A stretch of 5,408 nt of DNA from Candidatus Omnitrophota bacterium. GTDB taxonomy: Bacteria; Omnitrophota; Gorgyraeia; Aquiviventales; Aquiviventaceae. Of this stretch, positions 1-5,408 are shown piece after piece; the first letter of the stretch is position 1; every line of letters starts with the position of its first letter. Location of the stretch: assembly GCA_020057015.1 (NCBI GenBank), contig JAGVGS010000115.1, forward strand, positions 1 to 5,408, in the 5' to 3' direction. The position numbers and the translations under genes are program-made. The notes beneath the pieces are model-generated. The model ran no database searches and was not told where the DNA came from. It saw only the letters and a list, made by a program, of their open reading frames with translations.

Positions 1-749
1 CACTCGCGGCCGAGTATCCGTGGCCGCTGCGGGTCGTTACCGAGCCCATCGCCGGCGCCTCCCGCGCGCGCAATCGCGGGGCGGCCATGGCGCAGGGCCC
101 GGTGTTGGCGTTTTTGGATGATGATTGCGAAGTGACGGAGGATTGGCTGGCCCAAGTGTGGCAGCTGTTTGACACCGCTCCCGCGCTGGCGGGCTGTTTC
201 GGCCGCGTGTTCCCCTTGGCAGAGGCTGAGGTCGTGGATGGCGCCACCCTCTCGGTTAAAGTCGATCCGCAGCCGCAGGATTATCGGTTTCCGTGCTCGC
301 CGTTCATCGGCCATGGCAACAACATGGCCTTTCGCCGCGCGTGGTTCGAGCGCGTGGGCGGCTTTGATCTCCTGTTCGGGCCGGGGGCGCGGTTTGGCTC
401 AGCCGAAGAGCTGGAGCTCGCCTACCGGCTGTTGCGGCAAGGGGCGTGGCTGCGCTATGAGCCGCGCATCATCATCCGGCATCTGCCGCGGCCCACGCGG
501 GAGGGGCTGCTGCACGCCCACCGGCGCAACGGCTATGCCATGGGCGCGTGCTTCATGAAGCACGGCCTGCGCGGCGATGGCTACGCGATCAAGACCGCGT
601 GGTGGTGGTGGCACGCTACCTGGCGCGGGTACCGGGAGGCCTGTCGTGGACAGCAGCCCTTGGTCCGTGAAGTGAAAGGCCTCTACTTGCGCTCGTTTCT
701 GCAGGGAGCTGGGGCCGGCCTGACCTCATCCTGGCGAGGCGCGCGATGA
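1..749 (+). CDS. GT2 family glycosyltransferase, 5'-truncated by window edge
   Basis: Probable cytoplasmic, membrane-associated GT-A enzyme that transfers a sugar from a nucleotide-sugar donor to a growing lipid-linked glycan; donor and acceptor cannot be told. The frame is open from base 3 and gives 248 visible residues. An ATG at 87 is internal, because conserved GT2 sequence (TEPIAGASRARN) lies upstream of it. Aligned with the next gene, about 54 N-terminal residues are missing. Visible motifs are SRARN (about bases 60-74), the metal-binding FLDDDC (about 111-128), GHGNNMAFRR (309-338), AEELELAYR (402-428) and IIRHLPR. The usual GT2 ED pair is EE here (405-410), so the presumed catalytic Asp is replaced by Glu. 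A WWWW run lies near 600-611 in a hydrophobic C-terminal part that may touch the membrane. The stop overlaps the next start as ATGA. The family call is firm and the substrate unknown. Confidence 0.9.
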   Translation, partial: LAAEYPWPLRVVTEPIAGASRARNRGAAMAQGPVLAFLDDDCEVTEDWLAQVWQLFDTAPALAGCFGRVFPLAEAEVVDGATLSVKVDPQPQDYRFPCSPFIGHGNNMAFRRAWFERVGGFDLLFGPGARFGSAEELELAYRLLRQGAWLRYEPRIIIRHLPRPTREGLLHAHRRNGYAMGACFMKHGLRGDGYAIKTAWWWWHATWRGYREACRGQQPLVREVKGLYLRSFLQGAGAGLTSSWRGAR

Positions 750-1645
750 GCCTGCTGAGCGTGATCGTCTGCACGCGCAATCGTGGGGCCCTGCTGCGCG
801 AGACGCTCGCCAGCGTGCGGCAGTGCGCGCTGCCGCCGGGGTGGCAGATGGAGCTGGTGATCGTGGACAACGGGTCGCAGGACGCCACGCCCGAGGTGAT
901 TGCCGCCATGCAGCGCGAAGCGCCAGCTCTGGTGCGCGCGGTCCTCGAGCCTGTGCCAGGCCTCTCACGCGCGCGCAACGCCGGCGTGCGCGAGGCGCAA
1001 GGCGAGCTGCTGGCCTTTACCGACGATGATTGTCTCGCCGAGGCGCACTGGCTGGCGAATCTGATTGCGGCGTTTCAGCGCGACCCGCACGTGGCGGCGG
1101 TGTTCGGCCAGGTGCAAGCGCTCGAGCCGCAACGCCCCACGCACGTGGTGGCGGTGAAAGCCGAAGTCCGGCCGCAGGCGTATCGCTACCCCTGCAGCCC
1201 GCTGTCGATCGGCCATGGCAACAACATGGCTTTTCGCCGCACGACCCTCGCGGCGGCCGGTCCCTTTGACGTCTTGCTCGGCGCCGGCAGCACGTGGGGT
1301 GCTGCCGAAGATGTGGACATGGCCTATCGCGTGCTGCGCCAGGGGGGCCTCGTGCGGTATGATCCGGCGTGCGTTATCCGCCATCGGCCGCGCGCGACCG
1401 CCGCTGACGTGCGCCGTACGCACTGGCGCAACGCCATCGGCCTGGGAGCCTGCCTGGGGCAGCATTGGCTGCGGGGCGATCAGTTTGCCGGCAAATGCTT
1501 GTGGTGGTTCCTGCGGGATCTGCCCTCCGCGGCCGCGCGGGCCAGCATCCGCGGCGAGGCGCACGAAGCCCCGGTGCCCTGGGTCTACTTGATGGGCGTG
1601 CCGTGGGGCGTCTGCCGCCGCGCCGGCTACAATCTGGTGCATTGA
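746..1645 (+). CDS. GT2 family glycosyltransferase, tandem paralogue of the upstream gene
   Basis: Complete 299-residue GT-A glycosyltransferase, expected to add one sugar to a lipid-linked glycan at the cytoplasmic face. The N-terminal nucleotide-binding strand is SVIVCTRNR (residues 5-13), followed by VIVDNGSQD (38-46), SRARN (74-78), the DXD-type metal site FTDDDC (91-96), GHGNNMAFRR (156-165), the catalytic-region AAEDVDMAYR (186-195) and VIRHRPR (210-216). Length is normal for a single-domain GT2. The start at 746 puts the first beta strand directly after Met, as is usual, and a modest GAGG at 736-739 precedes it. Its start overlaps the previous stop by ATGA, and one base separates its stop from the next ATG. 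A hand alignment of the shared core with the upstream gene gives about half identical residues, so the two probably arose by duplication. Unlike its neighbour it keeps the ED pair. Substrate is unknown. Confidence 0.93.
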   Translation: MSLLSVIVCTRNRGALLRETLASVRQCALPPGWQMELVIVDNGSQDATPEVIAAMQREAPALVRAVLEPVPGLSRARNAGVREAQGELLAFTDDDCLAEAHWLANLIAAFQRDPHVAAVFGQVQALEPQRPTHVVAVKAEVRPQAYRYPCSPLSIGHGNNMAFRRTTLAAAGPFDVLLGAGSTWGAAEDVDMAYRVLRQGGLVRYDPACVIRHRPRATAADVRRTHWRNAIGLGACLGQHWLRGDQFAGKCLWWFLRDLPSAAARASIRGEAHEAPVPWVYLMGVPWGVCRRAGYNLVH

Positions 1646-1646
1646 G

Positions 1647-2606
1647 ATGCCGATGGTGAGCGTGGTGATTCCGACGTATAACCGGGCCGCGTATGTCAGC
1701 GAGGCGCTGCAGAGCGTGCTGGCCCAAACGTACGCCGACTATGAGGTGATTGTCGTGGACGACGGCTCCACCGACCAGACCCGCGGCATCGTCGAAGCCT
1801 TCGTGGCGCGCGACCCCAAGCGCGTGCGCTACGTCTACCAAGCCAACGGCGGCCTCTCGGCCGCGCGCAACACGGGCTGCCGGCTGGCCCAGGGCCGCTA
1901 TGTGGGGCTGCTCGACTCGGATGATCTCTGGAAGCCGCAGAAACTGGCGATCCAGCTGCCGCATCTGGAGCGCGACCCGCAGGTGGGGCTGGTCTCGGCC
2001 CGCGCCGAAGCGGTGGATGCTGCGAACAGCCGCGTGCTGCACTTAAAGCCACAGCAGCCGGCCGGCACTACACTGCGCGAGATGATCGCGCAGGGCACGC
2101 AGCCGCCGTCCAGCTTTCTGGTGCGCCGCGAGGCCGGGGAATCGATCGGTTGGTTTGATCCGGCGATCCGCCGAGGTATTGAAGACGTGGATTTTTGCTT
2201 CCGCCTGGCGCGGACATGGCGCTTCGTCTGCCTGGAGGAGCCGCTCATTCGGTACCGCTTACATACGACGAATCTTTCGTCCGAGCCGATCGGCACCTAT
2301 GAAGGCTATGTGCAAACGTACGAAAAGCTGCTCACTACCCCAGACCCGCGCGTGCCGCGCGGCGTGGCCAAGCATTATTTGGCCAAGTACCTCTATTTGC
2401 TAGGCACTGCCCAGCGGCGCATAGGGTCTCCTGCGGCGCGCCGGCACATCTGGCGCGCGCTGCAGCTTAACCCGTGGGTGGGCTGGTCGCTCGATAGCTG
2501 GCAATCATGGCCGCACCGGCTGGGCAATGTGTTCAAGGCGCAGACCATGGCGGTCAGAGTCTGCACAGCCGCGCGACCGAAGCCTCCTGCCGTGGAGAGC
2601 GCATGA
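1647..2606 (+). CDS. GT2 family glycosyltransferase
   Basis: Complete 319-residue GT-A glycosyltransferase of the common PF00535 type, predicted to add a sugar to the lipid-linked glycan. Motifs in order: VSVVIPTYNR (residues 4-13), VIVVDDGSTD (34-43), NGGLSAARN (67-75), the metal site LLDSDDLW (88-95), GIEDVDFCFR (177-186) with the ED catalytic pair at 179-180, and LIRYRLH (200-206), whose His is in the place of the third metal ligand of many GT2 enzymes. The last 100 or so residues are rich in Arg, Trp and Leu, have no clear function and may help it lie on the membrane. It is only distantly like the two GT2 genes upstream, sharing just the fold motifs. Two starts are possible, ATG 1647 and ATG 1653; the first is kept because it sits one base after the previous stop. 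The Shine-Dalgarno signal is weak, which suggests coupling. Confidence 0.93.
   Translation: MPMVSVVIPTYNRAAYVSEALQSVLAQTYADYEVIVVDDGSTDQTRGIVEAFVARDPKRVRYVYQANGGLSAARNTGCRLAQGRYVGLLDSDDLWKPQKLAIQLPHLERDPQVGLVSARAEAVDAANSRVLHLKPQQPAGTTLREMIAQGTQPPSSFLVRREAGESIGWFDPAIRRGIEDVDFCFRLARTWRFVCLEEPLIRYRLHTTNLSSEPIGTYEGYVQTYEKLLTTPDPRVPRGVAKHYLAKYLYLLGTAQRRIGSPAARRHIWRALQLNPWVGWSLDSWQSWPHRLGNVFKAQTMAVRVCTAARPKPPAVESA
2594..2599 (+). promoter_or_regulatory. Ribosome binding site that decides the flippase start
   Basis: GGAGAG lies three to five bases before the ATG at 2603, inside the last codons of the preceding glycosyltransferase. It supports 2603 over an in-frame ATG at 2507, which would add 32 residues of non-hydrophobic, unconserved-looking sequence and overlap the previous gene by 100 bases. 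Confidence 0.6.
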
Positions 2607-4033
2607 GTGCCTCGGTGGGCCTCGGGGCCCGGGCCCGGGCCGGGCTGCAATGGACGATCATCAACAGCGTCGGAGAAAAAGCCCTCAGCTTCGGCACCAC
2701 GATGGTGCTGGCGCGCTTGCTCGACCCGGAGCATTTTGGGCTCTATGCGCTGGCGTTTGTGGTCATTGATATGTTCCAGATTTTCAAGAACCTGGGGCTG
2801 GATGCGGCCCTGGTCCAGCGCACCGATCAGGTGGACGAGGCAGCGGACACGGTCTTTTTGGTGCTGCCGCTCATTGGTCTGGCACTCTTTGGCCTGCTGT
2901 TCGTGACCGCGCCATGGCTGGCGCAAGCCCTCGGCAATCCCGAAGTCGCGCGCCCCTTGCAGGCGCTGGGCTTTGTGCTGGTGCTGATGAGCCTGGGCAA
3001 CGTGCCGGCAGCGCTCATTCAGCGCGGGATGCGCTTTGACCTGCGCACGTGGTCGAATTTGAGCGGCATGATCGCCTACGCGGTGCTGGCCATCGTCCTG
3101 GCACGGCACGGCTGGGGCGTGTGGAGCCTGGTCGTGGCGTATCTGACGCGCTGGCTCGTGACGATGCCGCTGCAATGGCTGCTGCTGGGCTGGCGGCCGC
3201 GCGGCCGATTCCACCCAGCGCTCTTGCGCGAGATGCTGCACTTCAGCAAGTATGTGCTCGGCGCCTGGCTCGTGGGACTGATGATGATGAACATCGACAA
3301 GATCGCCATCGCCCGCTGGCTGGGGGCCACGCAACTGGGGTATTACACCCTGTGCTTGGGGTTGGCCAATATCATCATGACGCAGTTGAGCATGCACGTG
3401 TACCAGGTGGCGTTTCCGGCCTTTGCCCAGGCCCAGCACGATGTGGCCATGCAGCGGCGCGGGGTGGTGAAGCTGATGAAGTACTTGCTGCTGGTCGGGT
3501 TGCCGGTGATGATCGTCTTGCTCATCGCGGCCGAGGACGTGCTGCGCGTGGCGTACGGGCCGCGCTGGGTAGGGGCCGCCCCGCTGCTGCGCGTGCTGGC
3601 GTTGGGCGGGTTGCTGCAGACGCTGCGCTTGGGGCTGGAGCCCATCCTGCTCGGCTCCGGGCGCGCGCACACGGTCTTTCACTTGAATCTGCTGCAATTG
3701 GGGCTGCTCGCGATCGGCGCGGTGGCGATGGCCAAAGCGCAGCAGCCGCTCGGTGTCGCCTGGGCGGTGGTCGTGGCCGCCGCGATCCCCCTCTTCCTGA
3801 ACGCTCGGTTGGTCTGCCGCCAACTGGGGCTGGGCTGGCCAGAGATCTTTACACCCATGCGGCCGATTCTTTGGAGTGGGGCGTCGATGGCGTGCTTGAT
3901 GGGGGCTTGTCAGTGGCTGCGTCCCTGGGCCGGTGCTTGGGCTCGGCAGGCCCCGGTGTGGCTGGGGCTGCTCTGCGTGGTCGGGGCGGCAGGGTACGGG
4001 GTGATGGTCAAAGATAGCGTGCGGCAGGCATGA
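2603..4033 (+). CDS. Wzx-type lipid-linked oligosaccharide flippase (MOP superfamily, polysaccharide transporter family)
   Basis: Predicted inner-membrane protein that moves a polyprenyl-diphosphate-linked oligosaccharide from the cytoplasmic to the outer face. The 476-residue length fits the family, and the chain is a succession of hydrophobic segments, by eye about 12 to 14, for example near residues 85-107, 172-195, 292-310, 384-400 and 452-468. Family signatures are VLARLLDPEHFGLYALAF (35-52), LGLDAALVQR (64-73), PAALIQRGMRFDLR (135-148), which resembles the LxRxxxF loop of WzxC-like members, and NIDKIAIARWLGATQLGYY (230-248). Charged residues in this loop (D232, K233) are typical of the family. 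It starts inside the previous stop (ATGA) and ends in the same way on the next gene, so it is made with the glycosyltransferases. The glycan moved is unknown. A simple PST/RfbX-like relative rather than strict WzxC is possible, but the flippase family call is secure. Confidence 0.93.
   Translation: MSASVGLGARARAGLQWTIINSVGEKALSFGTTMVLARLLDPEHFGLYALAFVVIDMFQIFKNLGLDAALVQRTDQVDEAADTVFLVLPLIGLALFGLLFVTAPWLAQALGNPEVARPLQALGFVLVLMSLGNVPAALIQRGMRFDLRTWSNLSGMIAYAVLAIVLARHGWGVWSLVVAYLTRWLVTMPLQWLLLGWRPRGRFHPALLREMLHFSKYVLGAWLVGLMMMNIDKIAIARWLGATQLGYYTLCLGLANIIMTQLSMHVYQVAFPAFAQAQHDVAMQRRGVVKLMKYLLLVGLPVMIVLLIAAEDVLRVAYGPRWVGAAPLLRVLALGGLLQTLRLGLEPILLGSGRAHTVFHLNLLQLGLLAIGAVAMAKAQQPLGVAWAVVVAAAIPLFLNARLVCRQLGLGWPEIFTPMRPILWSGASMACLMGACQWLRPWAGAWARQAPVWLGLLCVVGAAGYGVMVKDSVRQA
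2626..2641 (+). repeat. Perfect 16-base G+C-only palindrome just inside the flippase gene
   Basis: GGCCCGGGCCCGGGCC reads the same on both strands and sits in a run of 22 bases with no A or T (2624-2645), starting about 20 bases after the flippase ATG. It encodes the Gly-Ala-Arg-Ala-Arg-Ala-Gly stretch at residues 8-14. It could fold or mispair in mRNA near the initiation site, but G+C-rich coding sequence makes such palindromes fairly likely, so any role is speculative. Confidence 0.45.
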
Positions 4034-5139
4034 AGACCATCCTGTTTGTCGAAACCGGCTCCGGGTTTGGCGGCTCGGCCGTGTGCCTCGATAACCTGAT
4101 CCGTTCGCTCAACCGGCAGGCGTACGAGCCGCTGGTGGCCTACATGGGCGAGGGGCTCGGGATCGAGCGCATCCAGCGCCAAGGCGTGCGCACGCTGCGC
4201 CTGCGGCATGGCTGGCGGTGGGGACAGCTGGTCTATTGGTGCGTGCGCTATCAGGTCGCCCTGGTGCATGCGAATAATGAGCTCTACTCTCATGCCGCGA
4301 CGCTGCTCGCGGCATGGGTGCTGCGCCGCCCCTGTCTGGTGCACATGCGCGGCATTCGGGCCTTCACGCGCCTGGAGCGCCTCCTGATTCCGCTGGTGCG
4401 GCATTTTATCGTCATTTCCGAGATCGGCCGCGCGCACTATATTGAGCAGGGCATGCCGGCCTCCCGCAGCAGCACGATTTACGATGGCATCCTCAAAGAG
4501 CAGTTTGTGCCCTCGACCCACGCCGAGGCCCGGCACAGCTTAGGACTCGCGGCTCAGGACTTGGTGGTGGGGATCGTCAGCCGCTTGGTGCCGATGAAAG
4601 GGCATCGGGATTTCCTCGAGGCTTTGCGCGTGCTGGCCCCGGAGCTGCCGGCGCTGCGCGGGGTGATCGTCGGCGGTGACCCATCGCCCGGCGAGCCGTA
4701 TCTGAATGAGTTGCGGCAATTGGCGCGCCACTTGAGGTTGGAGCGGCAGGTGGTGTTCACCGGGTGGCGGGACGATGTGTCCGCGATGACCGCGACCTTC
4801 GACGTGGCGGTGCAGGCCTCGCAGTATCTTGAGGGGTTCGGCACCGCGATCATGGAAGCGATGGCTTTGGGCAAGCCGGTGGTGGCGACGGCCGTCGGTG
4901 GCGTGCCGGAGCTGGTGGAAAACGGGCGCACCGGGTTTCTGGTGCCCTCCGGCAATCCAGGCGCGCTGGCCGCGGCGATCTTGCGATTGGCGCGCGATGC
5001 CTCGCTGCGCGAGCGCTTTGGGCAGGCGGGCCGGCGGCGCGTCGAGCAGGTGTTTGATCAGCGGCTGCTCACGCGACAAATTGAGCAGGTCTATGGCGCG
5101 TGTCTGAACGGCCGGCAGGCCACGAGACAGGGGGGCTGA
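4030..5139 (+). CDS. GT4 family glycosyltransferase (GT-B fold)
   Basis: Complete 369-residue retaining-type glycosyltransferase that would transfer a sugar from a nucleotide-sugar onto the glycan in the cytoplasm. The N-terminal Rossmann domain begins MKTILFVETGSGFGGSAVCL (1-20), with the glycine-rich loop typical of the family, then VHANNELYSH (79-88) and HMRGIRAF (105-112). The C-terminal PF00534-type domain starts near 178 with VVGIVSRLVPMKGH (179-191), whose Arg and Lys usually contact the donor phosphates. VVFTGWRDDV follows at 241-250, then EGFGTAIME (268-276), the EX7E motif with both glutamates present, and GGVPELVENGRTGFLVP (290-306). Nothing key is missing. The start overlaps the flippase stop as ATGA and has only a poor Shine-Dalgarno (AGG directly before the ATG), so translation is probably coupled. 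It resembles many capsule and lipopolysaccharide GT4 enzymes; the sugar cannot be read from sequence. Confidence 0.94.
   Translation: MKTILFVETGSGFGGSAVCLDNLIRSLNRQAYEPLVAYMGEGLGIERIQRQGVRTLRLRHGWRWGQLVYWCVRYQVALVHANNELYSHAATLLAAWVLRRPCLVHMRGIRAFTRLERLLIPLVRHFIVISEIGRAHYIEQGMPASRSSTIYDGILKEQFVPSTHAEARHSLGLAAQDLVVGIVSRLVPMKGHRDFLEALRVLAPELPALRGVIVGGDPSPGEPYLNELRQLARHLRLERQVVFTGWRDDVSAMTATFDVAVQASQYLEGFGTAIMEAMALGKPVVATAVGGVPELVENGRTGFLVPSGNPGALAAAILRLARDASLRERFGQAGRRRVEQVFDQRLLTRQIEQVYGACLNGRQATRQGG
5129..5135 (+). promoter_or_regulatory. Ribosome binding site for the UbiA-type prenyltransferase
   Basis: AGGGGGG ends three bases before the ATG at 5139, inside the last codons of the glycosyltransferase gene. 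It is among the strongest purine-rich sites in the window and supports the TGATG start chosen for the last gene. Confidence 0.5.
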
Positions 5140-5408
5140 TGCGTCTTCGAGCATGGCAGGGCGTCTTGCGGGTGCAGGAATGGGTGAAGAACGTCTTCGT
5201 GGCGGCCCCCTTGCTGTTCTCCGGACGCCTGGATGATCCCCAAGACCTCCTGCGGATTCTCCTCGTCATGGCCGCGCTGTGCGTCGTGGCCAGCGGCATC
5301 TATGTCTTCAATGATCTGAACGACCGCGAGCGCGATCGGGCGCATCCGATCAAGCGGCAGCGCGCCATTGCTGCCGGGCACCTCTCAGTGCCGGCGGCGT
5401 GGGGCCTG
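5139..5408 (+). CDS. UbiA-superfamily prenyltransferase resembling decaprenyl-phosphate phosphoribosyltransferase, 3'-truncated
   Basis: Ninety N-terminal residues are visible; the family is usually near 300, so about 200 lie beyond the window. The predicted reaction joins phosphoribosyl diphosphate to a polyprenyl phosphate in the inner membrane, giving a 5-phosphoribosyl lipid that serves as precursor of lipid-linked arabinose or ribose donors. Evidence: RVQEWVKN (11-18) matches the family's R-x-x-QWxKN opening, with Glu for Gln; VAAPLLFSGRL (21-31) follows; a membrane segment lies near 38-56; and the aspartate-rich motif NDLNDRERD (58-66) fits NDxxDxxxD of UbiA enzymes. It is followed by HPIKRQRAIAAG (69-80), close to the HPxKRxRPIAAG typical of this subgroup, with Ala for Pro. 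There is no N-terminal HAD domain as seen in some fused versions. The ATG overlaps the previous stop by one base (TGATG). The superfamily call is strong. The subgroup call is likely, because the KRxR motif separates it from quinone and heme prenyltransferases. Confidence 0.88.
   Translation, partial: MRLRAWQGVLRVQEWVKNVFVAAPLLFSGRLDDPQDLLRILLVMAALCVVASGIYVFNDLNDRERDRAHPIKRQRAIAAGHLSVPAAWGL

Noticed and set aside
87..89. ATG 87 as the true start of the first gene
   Set aside because: The same frame is open from base 3 and carries conserved GT2 sequence (SRARN region) before this ATG, so it is internal to a gene cut by the window edge.
965..2042. Long - strand open frames (965-1642 and 1374-2042) opposite the second and third glycosyltransferases
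   Set aside because: They are compositional shadows: Arg/His/Ala-rich, without motifs, and opposite conserved GT2 sequence.
2507..2602. Upstream in-frame start that would lengthen the flippase by 32 residues
   Set aside because: It would overlap the previous gene by 100 bases and add sequence unlike a flippase N-terminus. ATG 2603 has a good ribosome binding site and an ATGA junction like its neighbours.
3193..3211. Palindrome-like CGGCCGCGCGGCCG within the flippase gene as a possible operator
   Set aside because: It lies deep in coding sequence, encodes ordinary loop residues (RPRGR), and such G+C palindromes arise often at this base composition.
2393..3823. A 476-codon open frame on the - strand across the flippase gene
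   Set aside because: Its product is dominated by Gln, His, Arg, Pro and Ala with no fold signature, and it lies opposite a well-supported membrane protein. G+C-rich codon use on the + strand removes stops from the opposite frame. The equal length to the flippase (476) is coincidence.
3049..4017. A 322-codon + strand open frame inside the flippase gene in another phase
   Set aside because: The translation is Arg/Ala/Gly-rich with no hydrophobic pattern, whereas the overlapping frame is a clear polytopic membrane protein.
3910..5381. - strand open frames (3910-4536, 4540-5154, 5091-5381) opposite the GT4 and UbiA-type genes
   Set aside because: No recognisable motifs and biased composition. 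The + strand frames carry EX7E and NDxxDxxxD motifs.

Overview
The window is a gap-free piece of a bacterial cell-surface polysaccharide (glycan) biosynthesis operon, with every gene on the + strand. The DNA is G+C rich (roughly two thirds by eye), and codon third positions are mostly G or C. That bias also leaves long open frames on both strands, which are not genes. Gene content indicates a bacterium making an exported lipid-linked glycan. No gene seen here allows a safe phylum assignment, and the source could be an uncultured lineage.

Layout, left to right: (1) 1-749, 3' part of a GT-A fold family 2 (GT2) glycosyltransferase that runs off the left edge. (2) 746-1645, a complete second GT2 that is clearly a tandem paralogue of the first. 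(3) 1647-2606, a third GT2 of a more ordinary type. (4) 2603-4033, a multi-spanning Wzx-type flippase of the MOP superfamily. (5) 4030-5139, a GT-B fold family 4 (GT4) glycosyltransferase. (6) 5139-5408, the first 90 codons of a UbiA-superfamily prenyltransferase resembling decaprenyl-phosphate phosphoribosyltransferase; it runs off the right edge.

All five junctions are overlaps or a single base: ATGA at 746-749, 2603-2606 and 4030-4033, TGAGATG at 1643-1649, and TGATG at 5137-5141. This implies one polycistronic transcript with translational coupling. No promoter, terminator, RNA gene, mobile element or CRISPR is visible, and no non-coding stretch exceeds one base.

Inferred working model: the GT2 and GT4 enzymes add sugars in turn to an undecaprenyl-type lipid carrier on the cytoplasmic face, and the Wzx-like protein flips the product across the inner membrane. 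The UbiA-type enzyme would make a polyprenyl-phosphate pentose donor (phosphoribose, later perhaps arabinose or ribose) used outside the cytoplasm. No polymerase (Wzy), ligase or chain-length regulator lies in the window. The most distinctive points are the tandem GT2 pair, one member of which has the catalytic-region ED changed to EE, and the pentose-donor-type prenyltransferase coupled to a flippase/glycosyltransferase operon. I see no evidence of a wholly new class of system.
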